Below the pieces are notes generated by a model. It ran no database searches. It saw nothing but the letters and a program-made list of their open reading frames with translations, and was not told where the DNA came from. Made by a program: the position numbers and the translations under genes. Source: Bradyrhizobium sp. LLZ17 (lineage in GTDB: Bacteria; Pseudomonadota; Alphaproteobacteria; Rhizobiales; Xanthobacteraceae). Taken from it: a stretch of 64,000 nucleotides of DNA. Location: contig NZ_CP165734.1 of NCBI RefSeq assembly GCF_041200145.1, forward strand, positions 806,001 to 870,000. Reading direction: 5' to 3'. Positions 19,617-29,720 of the stretch are shown here, in pieces. The stretch's first letter is position 1. The number at the start of each line of letters is the position of its first letter.

Positions 19617-19832
19617 ATGCCGAAGGCAGCTCGCATTCTCTCACCGATTTCAGTGCCGCGTATTTACACCGAAAAAACCGCGACGCCCGCGAAGCGCTCC
19701 GACACAGCCGCGACATCTTCCGCGAAGCGCTCCGACATGTCGGAGTTCGTCGGCGTCGCGCTGTTCTCCGGGATCGGGCTGCTCATTTCGCTGGTTGCCG
19801 TCATCCTCGGCGTGCAGGGCGCCTGGTTCTAG
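19617..19832 (+). CDS. Small single-span membrane protein
   Basis: A 71-residue protein from ATG 19617 with AAGGGA upstream. The N-terminal half is polar; the C-terminal 28 residues form one transmembrane helix (ALFSGIGLLISLVAVIL) ending QGAWF. An 18-base direct repeat (19687-19704 and 19720-19737) encodes AKRSD twice at an 11-residue spacing. Function unknown. It sits between two HxlR-controlled enzyme genes. Both the good ribosome site and the hydrophobic end support a real gene. Confidence 0.6.
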   Translation: MPKAARILSPISVPRIYTEKTATPAKRSDTAATSSAKRSDMSEFVGVALFSGIGLLISLVAVILGVQGAWF

Positions 19833-19902
19833 CTTTTGCGGAACATCCGCCGGTCCATCAGCCGCCGCAGAAATTCTGGCGGCTGATGATGTCGGCGTGG
19901 CC

Positions 19903-20511
19903 TCAGGCCGCGTGCAGGGTCGTTGCCGCATGGAGCGCATTGGCGAGCGACTTCTCCCGATGCTCGGGGCCGACCTGGATGCCGTCGGCGATGATGAATT
20001 CCGGATTTGTGATGCCCATGAAGGCGAGCACGCCGCGCAAATAGGTTTCGAGGTGCTCCAAAGCTGCGGCTGGCGTGCCGGCGCCGTAATAGCCGCCGCG
20101 CGAGATCGCCACGATCACGCGCTTGCCGCCGGCCAGGCCCTCCGGCCCGTTCGCGCCATATTTAAACGTCTTTCCCGCCGCCATGACGCGGTCGATCCAG
20201 GCCTTGAGCTGGCTCGGGATCGTGAAATTGTACATGGGCGCGCCGATCACCACGATGTCGGCATCCAGGAACTCGTTCAGAACAGCCGCGCTCGCGGCAA
20301 GGTCGGGGCCGAGTTCCGCCGGTGCCGGCGCACCTTGCGCGGCGGCGAGGTGGGGTCCGGAGAGGTGGGCGAGCGGGGTCTGGGTCAGGTCGCGATAGAC
20401 GATATCCAGCTGCGGCGTCGCCTGACGCAGACGATCGACGATGGCAGCGGACACCTGTCGGCTGACGGAGTGCGGGCCGAGCACGCTGGAGTCGATATGG
20501 AGGAGTTTCAT
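19903..20511 (-). CDS. azoR: FMN-dependent NADH:quinone/azo reductase
   Basis: A 202-residue flavodoxin-like protein starting [18 protein letters not shown], with the FMN-phosphate loop [10 protein letters not shown] and the family motifs [15 protein letters not shown] and ISRGGYY. AzoR/AcpD proteins are homodimeric, cytosolic two-electron quinone and azo-compound reductases that protect against electrophilic quinones. It is divergent from a second HxlR regulator with an 82-base shared promoter region, the usual arrangement for quinone-inducible azoreductases (compare B. subtilis YodB-AzoR1). Confidence 0.93.
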   Translation of the reverse strand: MKLLHIDSSVLGPHSVSRQVSAAIVDRLRQATPQLDIVYRDLTQTPLAHLSGPHLAAAQGAPAPAELGPDLAASAAVLNEFLDADIVVIGAPMYNFTIPSQLKAWIDRVMAAGKTFKYGANGPEGLAGGKRVIVAISRGGYYGAGTPAAALEHLETYLRGVLAFMGITNPEFIIADGIQVGPEHREKSLANALHAATTLHAA

Positions 20512-20593
20512 TGAGATCACCCATGGTATATGTTTGTAACCAGAGCTACATGAGTGACTGTCGAAATCTCCGCAAGAACGCACTTTTTGAGCC

Positions 20594-21007
20594 ATGGGCA
20601 CATTATTGAAACCTGCGCACACCGATTTGCCTGCCCCTCCGGCGCGGCCGGACCCCAACCACGCCGGTTGTCGCGGCGTCGCCTCGGTGCTCTCGCGCGT
20701 CGGAGACAAATGGAGCGTGTTTGTCATCATGGCGCTTGGCGATGGACCGAAGCGCTTCAACGAGCTCAAGCGCATCATCGACGGCGTCTCGCAGCGGATG
20801 CTGACCCTGACCCTGCGCGGGCTCGAGCGGGATGGACTGGTGACGCGAACGGTGTTTCCGACCATTCCGCCGCGGGTCGATTACGAACTGACCGGACTCG
20901 GCCGCGGCCTCGCGGACCCCGTGCAGGCGCTCGGCAAATGGGCATTCTCGCATCTGCCGGAGATCGAGGGCGCGCGGACGCGCTTCGACCAGAGGAACAA
21001 CACCTAA
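20594..21007 (+). CDS. HxlR-family transcriptional regulator
   Basis: A 137-residue winged-helix regulator with a Cys near residue 26 ([20 protein letters not shown]), then [16 protein letters not shown] and [19 protein letters not shown]. It is divergent from azoR and probably its repressor. The shared 82 bases contain GTTTGTAACCAGAGCTACATG around 20531, a weak dyad (GTA-N8-TAC) that may be the operator. Its stop overlaps the convergent dprA stop by four bases (21004-21007). Confidence 0.9.
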   Translation: MGTLLKPAHTDLPAPPARPDPNHAGCRGVASVLSRVGDKWSVFVIMALGDGPKRFNELKRIIDGVSQRMLTLTLRGLERDGLVTRTVFPTIPPRVDYELTGLGRGLADPVQALGKWAFSHLPEIEGARTRFDQRNNT

Positions 21008-22110
21008 AGCAGCGAGACCAGCCCGCCGCCATGGCGTTCGAGCCGGCCGGCAAGCTCGAGCTCCAGCAGCACCGTGCGCACGATCGCGGGCGAGGCGCCG
21101 GACATCCGCACGAGGTCGTCGATCGAGATCGGGGTGGGGCCGAGCAGGCCGGTGATCCGTGGCCTTGCGGATCGTTCTCGAACGGCTCGCTGTCGGGCTC
21201 ACCTGCGCTGCGCATCACCGGCCGTTCCATGATCGGCTCGACCGCGTTGATGATGTCGGCGGCTTCCGTGACCAGCGTTGCGCCCTGCTTGATCAGATCG
21301 TTGGTGCCGGCGGCGCGCGGATCGAGCGGCGAGCCGGGGACAGCGAACACCTCACGGCCCTGTTCGACGGCCATGCGCGCGGTGATCAGCGAACCGGAGC
21401 GGTGCGCCGCTTCGACGATCACCACGCCGAGCGCAGCGCCTGAGATCAGCCGGTTGCGGCGGGGGAAATCGCGCGCGCGGCTCGTGGCCCAGCGGCATCT
21501 CGGAGATCGCGGCGCCGTTGCGGTCGAGGATCGCCGCGAGCAGGTCGCCGTGCTCGGGCGGATAGATGCAATCATGGCCGCCGGCGAGCACCGCGATCGT
21601 GCCGCTCTCGACGCTGGCGCGGTGCGCGGCCTGATCGACGCCGCGCGCCAGTCCCGAGATGACGATGAAGCCGGCTTCGCCGAGCTGGCGCGCAAGCTGG
21701 CCGGCGAATTTCAAGCCGGCGCCGGAGGCGTTACGCGAGCCGACGATCGCGATCATCGGCCGCATCAAAGTGTTTGTGTCGCCGCGCACGGCGAGCAGTG
21801 GAGGGGCGTCGTCGAGCGTCGCCAGCCGAGGGGGATAACCATCCTCGCCAGGCGCGAGCCAGGCGATGCCGAACTTGCGGCTCGCGGCCAACTCGGCCCT
21901 GGCTTCATCCGCACTACAGATGCGCCCCGATCGCGCCGCCCCGCCACGGCGCGCCAGATCAGGCAGCCGCTCCAGCGCGGCGCGCGCTGAGCCGAAATGA
22001 TCGACCAGCGACCGAAACGTGCGTGGCCCGACATTGTCGGACCGGATCAGCCGCAGGCGATCGACCCGCTCGGTCTCGGTCAGCTCCACACTCGGATTGA
22101 TGGCGTCCAC
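21004..22110 (-). CDS. dprA: DNA-processing protein DprA (two frameshifts)
   Basis: About 369 residues if corrected. It loads RecA on incoming single-stranded DNA. Visible in order: a SAM-like N-terminus ([17 protein letters not shown]), the Rossmann-like domain with [28 protein letters not shown] and [13 protein letters not shown], then [16 protein letters not shown], and a C-terminal winged helix ([18 protein letters not shown]). The frame changes near 21465-21478, in a CG repeat, and near 21160-21170. GTG 22110 is preferred because AAGGAG lies just upstream; ATG 22134 is possible. In related genomes it is typically near topA; here HxlR, azoR and SDR genes lie between. Confidence 0.9.
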
Positions 22111-22141
22111 GGCAGCTCCTTGTGGGAGTAGCATGGAACAA

Positions 22142-22181
22142 CCTGAGCGCGTGGGCAACAGGGGCGTGCGCTTGCGCGGTC
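22142..22181. repeat. Left copy of a 40-bp direct repeat
   Basis: It matches 23106-23145 at 37 of 40 positions in the same orientation (core GCGTGGGCAACAG, then GCGTGCGCTTGCGCGGTC). The copies are 964 bases apart and bracket the orphan membrane gene. This copy is just upstream of dprA. Confidence 0.8.
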
Positions 22182-22369
22182 TCGCATGGCGGAAGAAACA
22201 GAGCCGGCGCGGGGCACACTCCCGCAACATTCTTCTTTGCGTGTATTGCGGCGCTGGAACCCGAAAGGGTAGCATTGGAGAGATTTAGCGTCGATTCTTG
22301 ATTTCAACGAACAAGATCATCGTTCCGATGCCACCAATAGCGACGATCGTCGCCGCAGCGACTAGCGAA

Positions 22370-23033
22370 ATGGCCAGCCACAACGGAAATGAACCGTGGA
22401 TTTCTCTGGAGTCGGCCGCTTGGTGGTTCGACAAATCCAGCATCGTACTTGCAGTCAGCCTGTTTATTGGCTTCGTCTGCACCGTCATCATCATCGTCAC
22501 CGGTATCGCCAAGGAACACCACTGGGATTTGGCGCGTGAAGCGGCTGCAAGAAAAACCGAGCTATTGCGGGCGGAAAATCTGGCGTTTGAAAAATATATC
22601 GGACCGCGTTCAGTTGACGAACGGGCGCTTGCCGGGGCGCTGGCCGGCCATCCGGCTGGGCAAATTGAGGTGGTTCTACTCAACCATGTGTTTGACGGAC
22701 AGAAGCTGGCAGAGCCATTCGTTAGACTACTACAAAAAGGCTGGTTGGGGAGTGACGTTAATCTCCCCGGAAAATTCAAGCGAAGAAGAATTGACTTCCA
22801 TTGCAAGAATAATCACCGATCCTCGCGGCCTGATACTGTTATACTCCGCTAGTTCTCCCGACCGATATGACGCTCCGGGCAAAAAGCCGGGGAACGGTTG
22901 GACCGGTTCGTTGAAAACCGCGCTAAATGCCATGGTAGCGTCCAAGGCGGATTCTGCCGGACGACTTAAGGAAGACGGCAGGCTAGCACCTGACACACTC
23001 CGGATTTTGATCGCGCCAAAGGACCCGCATTAG
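22370..23033 (+). CDS. Orphan membrane-anchored protein of unknown function (frameshifted)
   Basis: About 220 residues from ATG 22370; ATG 22328 and TTG 22298 are alternatives. One transmembrane helix lies near residues 21-42 (IVLAVSLFIGFVCTVIIIV), then a charged helical stretch (REAAARKTELLRAENLAF) and a soluble domain ending LRILIAPKDPH. The frame changes at 22734-22738, where an A5 run should be A4, joining FVRLLQK to AGWGVTLISPE. The gene looks less GC-rich than its neighbours and is bracketed by the 40-bp direct repeat, which suggests insertion. No family is recognised. Confidence 0.6.
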
Positions 23034-23105
23034 CCGGTCGGGCAAATAGCCAATATTGCAATTCCCCGCATTGACCACTCCCTTCAAGTGGTCGGTGCGA
23101 TGGCG

Positions 23106-23145
23106 CCTGAGGGCGTGGGCAACAGCCGCGTGCGCTTGCGCGGTC
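23106..23145. repeat. Right copy of a 40-bp direct repeat
   Basis: Partner of 22142-22181 (three mismatches). It lies 43 bases upstream of the amidase start. Confidence 0.8.
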
Positions 23146-23188
23146 GCCTCGCGATGCTAAAAGCGATGCCGATAAGAAGGGCATTGCC

Positions 23189-24433
23189 ATGATCTCACTC
23201 GCCGACCTCCAGCGCCGCATCGAGAGCAGCGAGCTTTCGCCTGATGCTGCGATCGCGCAATCGCTCGCGGCGATCGAGGCCAGGGAGAAGGACGTTCACG
23301 CCTTCGTCCGCCACGACACATCCGCGAAGGCGCAGGCGTCCGGGCCGCTGCGGGGCATCGCGGTCGGCATCAAGGACATCATCGACACCGCGGATTTTCC
23401 GACCGAGATGGGCTCGGAGATCTACCACGGCTGGCAGCCGCGCGCCGACGCGCCTGTCGTAATGATGCTGAAGCGGGCTGGCGCCACCATCATCGGCAAG
23501 ACCACGACCACCGCGTTTGCCTCGCGCGATCCGACGCCGACGCTCAATCCGCATAACCTTGGCCATTCGCCGGGCGGCTCGTCGTCCGGTTCGGCGGCAG
23601 CGGTCGGCGCCGGCATGATCCCGCTGGCGCTGGGCACCCAGACCGGCGGCTCGGTGATCCGGCCCGCCGCCTATTGCGGGGCTGCCGCGATCAAGCCGTC
23701 GTTCCGCATGCTGCCGACGGTCGGCGTGAAGTGCTATTCGTGGGCGCTCGACACGGTCGGCCTGTTCGGCGCGCGCGCGGAGGATCTCGCGCGCGGATTG
23801 CTGGCGATGACCGGCCGCACCGAGTTCTCCGGCATCGTCCCGGCGAAGTCGCCGCGCATCGGCGTGGTCAGGCAGGAGTTTGCCGGCGCCGTCGAGCCCG
23901 CGGCAGAGCAGGGGCTACGGGCCGCGATCAAGGCCGCCGAACGCGCCGGCGCCAGTGTGCAGACCATCGAGCTGCCCGAGGCGGTGCAGGAGGCCTGGCG
24001 CATTCACGGCATCGTCCAGGATTTCGAGGCGCATCGCGCGCTCGCCTGGGAGTTTTCGGAGCATCACGACGAGATCGCGCCGATGCTGCGCGCAAGCCTC
24101 GATGCAACGGCCGCATTGACGCCAAAGGAATATGACGAGGCGCGCCGGATCAGCCGCCGCGGGCGCCGCGAGCTCGGCGAAGTGTTCGAAGGCGTCGACG
24201 TGCTCCTGAGCTATTCGGCGCCGGGCACCGCACCGGCCAAGGAGCTCGCCTCCACCGGCGACCCCAAATACAACCGGCTCTGGACGCTGATGGGCAATCC
24301 TTGCGTCAACGTCCCCGTGCTCAAGGTCGGCGGCCTGCCGATCGGCGTGCAGGTGATCGCGCGCTTTGGCAACGACGCGCGCGCGCTCGCGGCAGCGTGG
24401 TTCCTGGAAGATGCGCTGGCGACATCAGGCTAA
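23189..24433 (+). CDS. Amidase
   Basis: A 414-residue amidase-signature enzyme hydrolysing a carboxamide. The Ser-cisSer-Lys triad is visible: Lys in IAVGIKDIID, the cis-Ser in GGSSSGSAAAVGAGM, and the nucleophile in TQTGGSVIRPA. At 414 residues it is shorter than GatA (491 here) and lacks GatA partner context, so it is a catabolic amidase or amide hydrolase of unknown substrate. It starts at ATG 23189. Its end overlaps the convergent patatin gene by 9 bases after frame correction. Confidence 0.88.
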   Translation: MISLADLQRRIESSELSPDAAIAQSLAAIEAREKDVHAFVRHDTSAKAQASGPLRGIAVGIKDIIDTADFPTEMGSEIYHGWQPRADAPVVMMLKRAGATIIGKTTTTAFASRDPTPTLNPHNLGHSPGGSSSGSAAAVGAGMIPLALGTQTGGSVIRPAAYCGAAAIKPSFRMLPTVGVKCYSWALDTVGLFGARAEDLARGLLAMTGRTEFSGIVPAKSPRIGVVRQEFAGAVEPAAEQGLRAAIKAAERAGASVQTIELPEAVQEAWRIHGIVQDFEAHRALAWEFSEHHDEIAPMLRASLDATAALTPKEYDEARRISRRGRRELGEVFEGVDVLLSYSAPGTAPAKELASTGDPKYNRLWTLMGNPCVNVPVLKVGGLPIGVQVIARFGNDARALAAAWFLEDALATSG

Positions 24434-25647
24434 AGCGGGCTCGGCGGGGGCAACGCGCTGAACTGCCGGCGACGCCACGCCGGCACTTGTACCTTGCCCG
24501 AGCCAGCGCCCGGCGGCTTCGCGGCCGCTCCGATGCAGCAGGCGGATGAAGCCACGGCCGAGATCGGCCGATGAGCGCTGCGCCAGACCGTCGATCGATC
24601 TTCCGCGGCGATTTTGGAGAGCCGCAGCGAGGGCATTGCCTGCGATTGCGCCCATTCGATCGCCGCGATTTCGGCATTGAGCGCGGCATTGGCCGTGATC
24701 TGGTCGAGCCGGCGGTCGATCGCGGCGAGCGTGATCGGCACATAGCTGTCGCGCGAGGGCGTGAGCTGGATCAGCAGCACGTCGGTCGCAGAACTTTGCT
24801 GCACCAGCTTGATGAGCGGCGGATTGCCGCCAAAGCCGCCATCCCAATAGGCCTCGCCATCGATCTCGACCGCGCAATGAACCAAGGGCGGACAGGTCGA
24901 CGCGAGCGCGACGTCGGCGGTGACAGTGTCATTGCCGAAAATCTGCTGCTGACCGTCGCGGATCCGCGTGGCCGCGATCAGCAGCTTCGGGCAGTTCGCG
25001 TTGCGCAGCGCTGCAAAGTTGATGTCGCGCGACAGCGCCTGCCGCAGCGGATCGAGATCAAAGGGATCGAAATGTCCGGAGCGCAGCGTCGGACCGAACG
25101 CGACCGAGCTTCCCGCCGGCGAGAAACCGCCGACCAACATCAGCGAGCGGAATGAAGCCTCGTGCATCAGCCGGATCCAGAACCGGTTGAGCCGGGCGCG
25201 GGCGCCTTCGCGGCCGCCCTCGGCGAATCCGGAGGCGAGCAGCAGCGCGTTGATCGCACCGGCGCTGGCGCCGCTGATGCTGTCGATCTCGATGGTTGGA
25301 TGTTCCAGCAGCCGCTCCAGCACGCCCCAGGTAAAGGCGGCAAAGGTGCCGCCGCCCTGGAGGGCCAGCGACAATTTCCGTGGCGGCCATTTCTGGGGCG
25401 GTGATCGCGTCGGTCCCTGATCGCGCGCGATCGGCGCGGCGACGCTTACAATTTCGACCAGTTTCGACGTGTCCAGGATCGGATCGGGCTTGGGCGATGC
25501 TGGCGAGACGGGAGCAGGCTGTGGCGCTGCAAGCGGTGAGGGCACGCCGGACCAGATATCCGTCGTCGAGAGCAGCCGGCTTGCCGCGGTGCACGCTGCA
25601 CCTTGCAAACCGCCTTCGTCTTGCACGCCGACAATCTTCTCGCTCAT
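24425..25647 (-). CDS. Patatin-like phospholipase (frameshift near C-terminus)
   Basis: About 407 residues. The first 85 residues are a Pro/Ala-rich low-complexity region. The patatin domain follows, with oxyanion loop LALQGGGTFAAF, nucleophile elbow GASAG (ISGASAGAINAL) and catalytic Asp in YWDGGFGGNPP. This is the Ser/Asp dyad of bacterial patatins, which cleave acyl chains from lipids. The frame changes near 24590-24597 in a GATCGATCG stretch; correcting it replaces an odd tail by DGLAQRSSADLGRGFIRLL and an end at 24425. Confidence 0.85.
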
Positions 25648-25794
25648 TCTGAGCAACCGCGTAGAGCCATGCCCACGATCGGGACGACAGCCCAGGAACC
25701 CGTTCGTTCATTCAGCCGTGATTCGGCCGCAACTAGCGAACGGCATTTGCGATATAATGCAGAAGGGGTGCCGCGGTATCCGTAGACCCCCGGT

Positions 25795-26391
25795 CTATCC
25801 CTTCTCGCCGATCCGGCTTTCCTTGCCCGATTGCAATCGCTTGATGTTCTCGCGATGCGCATAGAACAGCAGCAGCGTGAGCACCACCGCCAGCGCCGCG
25901 AGCGCGAGGTGACCGAACCACCACAGGAACAGCGGCGTGATGAACGACGCCACCAGCGCCGAGAGCGAAGAATAGCGGGTGGTGAAGGCGGTTGCCAGCC
26001 AGAGCACGCAGAACACCAAGGCCGCCGGCCAGAACAGTCCGAGCAGGATGCCGATATAGACGGCGACACCCTTGCCGCCTCTGAACTTCAGCCAGACGGG
26101 AAAGAGATGGCCAAGGAAGGCGCCGAGGCCTGCCACCATGGCCGCATTGGGGCCTGCGATGTGGCCGGCAATCAGCACTGCCGCTGTGCCCTTGAGCGCA
26201 TCGAGCAGCAGGGTGGCGGCGGCAAGGCTCTTGCGGCCGGTGCGCAGCACATTGGTGGCGCCGATGCTGCCGGAGCCGATCGAGCGAATATCCTCCGTGC
26301 CGGCGAGTTTGGTCAGGACCAACCCGAACGGAATCGAGCCGAAGAGGTAACCGATGACGAAGGCCACCGGCAGGAAGGCTTCAGGCCCCAT
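25795..26391 (-). CDS. plsY: Acyl-phosphate:glycerol-3-phosphate acyltransferase
   Basis: A 198-residue polytopic inner-membrane enzyme making lysophosphatidic acid from acyl-phosphate. It has the PlsY motifs GSIPFG, then [33 protein letters not shown] and the C-terminal [11 protein letters not shown]. The start at ATG 26391 fits the family's N-terminus ([12 protein letters not shown] close to the start) and AAGGGA lies upstream; the frame is open further upstream. It is downstream of pyrC on the same strand (about 100 bases). Confidence 0.93.
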   Translation of the reverse strand: MGPEAFLPVAFVIGYLFGSIPFGLVLTKLAGTEDIRSIGSGSIGATNVLRTGRKSLAAATLLLDALKGTAAVLIAGHIAGPNAAMVAGLGAFLGHLFPVWLKFRGGKGVAVYIGILLGLFWPAALVFCVLWLATAFTTRYSSLSALVASFITPLFLWWFGHLALAALAVVLTLLLFYAHRENIKRLQSGKESRIGEKG

Positions 26392-26492
26392 GTTGACAAA
26401 TCCCTTGGCCGCATCCGCATGCTGAACGGCGACGCCACGCATGATCACGCCTTGAGCGGTCACGGCACGCGGCGAGACCCAAAACCGTCTCC

Positions 26493-27800
26493 CTAGACAT
26501 GCTCATAGACCGTCCGCCCGCCAACGATGGTCCGCATCACGCGGCCTGTAAAGCGGGCTTCGTCGAACGGGGTGTTCTTGCAGGGCGATTTCAGATCGGC
26601 GGGATCGACCACCCAGGGGACATCGGGATCGATCACGATGATGTCGGCCGGGCTGCCTGCGCGCAGGGTTCCGCCTGGCAGGCCCAGGATCTCGGCCGGC
26701 CGGGTCGACATCGCCCGGATCAGCGTCTTCAGGTCCAGTTCGCCATTGTGCACGAGGCGAAGACCGGCCGGCAGCATGGTTTCAAGTCCGATCGCGCCGG
26801 GTGCTGCTTCCGCGAACGGCAGGCGCTTGACCTCGACGTCCTGCGGATTGTGGTCGGACATGATGACCTCGACGAGGCCGGCGGCGACGGCTGCGACCAG
26901 CGCACGGCGGTCGTCCTCGGTGCGCAGCGGCGGCGACAGCTTCAGGAAGGAACGGTAAGGGCCGATGTCGTTTTCGTTCAGCGCAAGGTGGTTGATCGAG
27001 GCCGAGGCGCTGACGGCAAGGCCTGCGTCGCGGGCGCGCTTCAGGATCTCGAGCGACTCGATGCAGGTCAACGAGGCCGCGTGATAACGGCCGCCGGTGA
27101 GCGCGACCAGGCGCATGTCGCGCTCCAGCATCACGGCCTCCGCCGCGTTCGGGATGCCCATCAGGCCGAGCCGGGTCGCGAACTCGCCCTCGTTCATCAC
27201 GCCTTCGCCGACGAGATCGGGATCCTCGGTGTGGTGCACGATCAGCGCGTCGAAATCGCGGGCGTAGGTCAGCGCGCGCCGCATCACCTGCGCGTTGGTC
27301 ACGCTCCTGTCGCCGTCGCTGAAGGCAACGGCGCCGGCGGCCTTGAGCAGGCCGAACTCGGTCATCTCCTCGCCGCGCATGCCCTTGGTGAGCGCCGCCA
27401 TCGGCAGGATGTTGACGATCGCGGTATCACGGGCGCGGCGCATCACGAAATCGACCGTCGCGGAATTGTCGACGACAGGCTCGGTCTCGGGCTGACAGAT
27501 GATGGTGGTGACGCCGCCCGTCGCCGCCGCCAGGCTCGCCGAGGCAAAGGTCTCGCGATGGCTGAAGCCGGGCTCGCCGACAAAGGCGCGCATGTCGACC
27601 AGGCCGGGCGCCACGATCTTGCCGGAGCAGTTGACGACGTCGGTGCCTTCGGGAACGCCGGCCGCGCCGATGCCGCGGCGGGCCTCGCGGATGAGTCCGT
27701 CGGCGATCAGGACGTCACCGGGGCCGTCGAAATCGCGGGAGGGATCGACGATGCGGGCGTTGGCAAGCAGGATGGGGCGGCGGTCGGTCAACATGAGCAT
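26493..27800 (-). CDS. pyrC: Dihydroorotase-like PyrC, metal ligands partly missing
   Basis: A 435-residue amidohydrolase of the class I dihydroorotase type. The usual metal-binding DMHVH after the Pro-Gly is DMRAF here ([15 protein letters not shown]), and the later His normally before an ST motif is absent ([11 protein letters not shown]). A His in VHHTEDP and the Asp in IMSDHNPQD remain. It is therefore probably the non-catalytic PyrC-prime that scaffolds aspartate carbamoyltransferase, as in Pseudomonas. The ATG at 27800 overlaps the pyrB stop (TGATG); GTG 27803 and ATG 27794 are alternatives. Confidence 0.88.
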   Translation of the reverse strand: MLMLTDRRPILLANARIVDPSRDFDGPGDVLIADGLIREARRGIGAAGVPEGTDVVNCSGKIVAPGLVDMRAFVGEPGFSHRETFASASLAAATGGVTTIICQPETEPVVDNSATVDFVMRRARDTAIVNILPMAALTKGMRGEEMTEFGLLKAAGAVAFSDGDRSVTNAQVMRRALTYARDFDALIVHHTEDPDLVGEGVMNEGEFATRLGLMGIPNAAEAVMLERDMRLVALTGGRYHAASLTCIESLEILKRARDAGLAVSASASINHLALNENDIGPYRSFLKLSPPLRTEDDRRALVAAVAAGLVEVIMSDHNPQDVEVKRLPFAEAAPGAIGLETMLPAGLRLVHNGELDLKTLIRAMSTRPAEILGLPGGTLRAGSPADIIVIDPDVPWVVDPADLKSPCKNTPFDEARFTGRVMRTIVGGRTVYEHV

Positions 27801-28747
27801 CACGCGTTCGGCAGGTTGCGGGCGAGCGCTTCGAGCACGGCCATGCGCACGGCCACGCCCATCTCCACCTGCTCGCGGATCAGGGACTGCGCGCCGTCGG
27901 CGACCGCGGTGTCGATCTCGACGCCGCGGTTCATCGGGCCGGGATGCATCACGAGCGCATCCGGCTTGGCGTAAGCGAGCTTCTTCTGGTCCAGCCCGAA
28001 ATAGTGGAAATATTCGGAGGTCGACGGCACGAAGGAGCCGTTCATGCGCTCGCGCTGCAGCCGCAGCATCATGACGATGTCAGCGCCGTTGAGCCCCTCG
28101 CGCATGTCGCGCGCAACCTCGACACCCATGCGCTCGAGCCCCGGCGGCAGCAATGTGGTCGGACCGACCACGCGGACGCGGGCGCCCATGGTGTTGAGCA
28201 GGATGATGTTGGAGCGGGCCACGCGCGAATGCAGCACGTCGCCGCAGATCGCGACCACCAGGCCCTCGATCCGGCCCTTGTTGCGGCGAATGGTCAGCGC
28301 GTCGAGCAGCGCCTGGGTCGGATGCTCGTGCGCGCCGTCTCCGGCATTGATCACGGAACCGTCAACCTTGCGGGCCAGCAGTTCCACCGCGCCGGAGGCG
28401 TGATGCCGGACCACCAGGATATCCGGGTGCATCGCGTTCAGCGTCATCGCGGTGTCGACCAGCGTCTCGCCCTTTTTCATGGACGAGGAGGAGACCGACA
28501 TGTTCATGACGTCGGCGCCGAGGCGTTTTCCCGCGAGCTCGAACGAGGATTGGGTCCGGGTCGAGGCCTCGAAGAACAGGTTTACCTGCGTCCGTCCACG
28601 CAGGACGGTGCGCTTCTTGTCAACCTGGCGGTTGAGCTCGACATATTCTTCGGACAGGTCGAGCAGGCCGGTGATATCGGCCGCGGAAAGGCCCTCGATG
28701 CCCAGCAAATGCCGGTGGCCGAGGACGAAGGTCGATTTCGATGTCAT
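27800..28747 (-). CDS. pyrB: Aspartate carbamoyltransferase, catalytic chain
   Basis: A 315-residue enzyme joining carbamoyl phosphate and aspartate in pyrimidine synthesis. The carbamoyl-phosphate motif [13 protein letters not shown], then [27 protein letters not shown], and the C-terminal [11 protein letters not shown] are all intact. Translationally coupled to pyrC by a stop/start overlap, which fits a PyrB-PyrC complex. No leader attenuator is obvious in the upstream 200 bases, which hold a family C repeat. Confidence 0.95.
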   Translation of the reverse strand: MTSKSTFVLGHRHLLGIEGLSAADITGLLDLSEEYVELNRQVDKKRTVLRGRTQVNLFFEASTRTQSSFELAGKRLGADVMNMSVSSSSMKKGETLVDTAMTLNAMHPDILVVRHHASGAVELLARKVDGSVINAGDGAHEHPTQALLDALTIRRNKGRIEGLVVAICGDVLHSRVARSNIILLNTMGARVRVVGPTTLLPPGLERMGVEVARDMREGLNGADIVMMLRLQRERMNGSFVPSTSEYFHYFGLDQKKLAYAKPDALVMHPGPMNRGVEIDTAVADGAQSLIREQVEMGVAVRMAVLEALARNLPNA

Positions 28748-28831
28748 TAAAGCGAGAGCTATAGGCGGGGATGGCTGGGGGGGCAAGGGCCAATGCCGGG
28801 GCGGGGAGTTATCCCCTGATCTGTACCTTGT

Positions 28832-28933
28832 CGTCATTCCGGGGCGATGCGAAGCATCGAACCCGGAATCTCGAGATTCTCTGGTGCACGAGCCCGCACC
28901 ATAGTTCGGCTCGTCGAGCCGCCCGGAATGACG
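28832..28933. repeat. Intergenic inverted repeat, family C
   Basis: It begins CGTCATTCCGGGGCGATGCG and ends GCCCGGAATGACGCC. A second inner unit lies between. Same family as 8765-8873. It sits between pyrB and the dipeptidase gene. Confidence 0.78.
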
Positions 28934-28953
28934 CCGGAGAATGTGGAAACATC

Positions 28954-29703
28954 GTGAAAACAGGTCTTACTGCATTTGTAGCAATCGGCTTCATCTCATC
29001 CGCCCACGCCCAGTCGCTTCCCGGCGGCTTCGTCCATTTGCGCGACATCGATCCCAGCATCATCCAGGACATTCGCTACGCGGGCTCCAACAATTTCATT
29101 GGCCGTCCCATGAGCGGCTATGGCGCGGGCGAGTGCGTGGTGAAGCGCGAGGTCGGGCTGCGGTTGAAAGCGGTCCAGCAGGAGCTGGCGGCGCAAAACC
29201 TGTCGCTGAAAATGTTCGACTGCTACCGGCCGGCGCGGGCGTCGCTCGACATGGTCAGATGGTCGCAGAACGGCCGCGAGACCGCCGCCGAGCGGCGCTA
29301 CAATCCCAAGATCCCGAAGACCGAGCTGTTTCGGCTTGGTTACATCGCGAGCCGCTCTCAGCATTCGACCGGTGCGGCGCTCGACCTGACCCTGGTCGAT
29401 CTCAAGGCGGACAATTCCGCCAGATACGATCCGTCAAAGACCTATGCCGATTGCACCGCGCCGGTGGCGGCGCGAATACCGGAAGCCAGCGTCGATATGG
29501 GCACCGGCTATGACTGCACCGATGCGAAGGGACATACCGCGGCAGCCTCGATCACGCCCGACCAGCGCGCCTGGCGCAAGCGGCTGGTGGCTGCGATGGC
29601 CAAGCAAGGCTTTGTGAACTATTCGAAGGAGTGGTGGCATTTTTCCCTGCCGGGGGCGGGCGGGCCGGCCTATGATTTCCCGATCCAGCCGCGGCGGAAC
29701 TGA
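28954..29703 (+). CDS. Exported D-alanyl-D-alanine dipeptidase (VanX/DdpX family)
   Basis: A 249-residue zinc dipeptidase. A signal peptide ([19 protein letters not shown]) suggests periplasmic location. Zinc ligands appear in [13 protein letters not shown] (SxHxxGxAxD) and the catalytic Glu and His in SKEWWHFS (ExxWH). It cleaves D-Ala-D-Ala released from peptidoglycan turnover. There is no VanH/VanA or dpp partner nearby, so resistance is not implied. The GTG start at 28954 is chosen because it puts the signal peptide at the N-terminus. It ends 17 bases before the AidB-like gene. Confidence 0.88.
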   Translation: MKTGLTAFVAIGFISSAHAQSLPGGFVHLRDIDPSIIQDIRYAGSNNFIGRPMSGYGAGECVVKREVGLRLKAVQQELAAQNLSLKMFDCYRPARASLDMVRWSQNGRETAAERRYNPKIPKTELFRLGYIASRSQHSTGAALDLTLVDLKADNSARYDPSKTYADCTAPVAARIPEASVDMGTGYDCTDAKGHTAAASITPDQRAWRKRLVAAMAKQGFVNYSKEWWHFSLPGAGGPAYDFPIQPRRN

Positions 29704-29720
29704 TTCCGGTCCGAGGAAGC

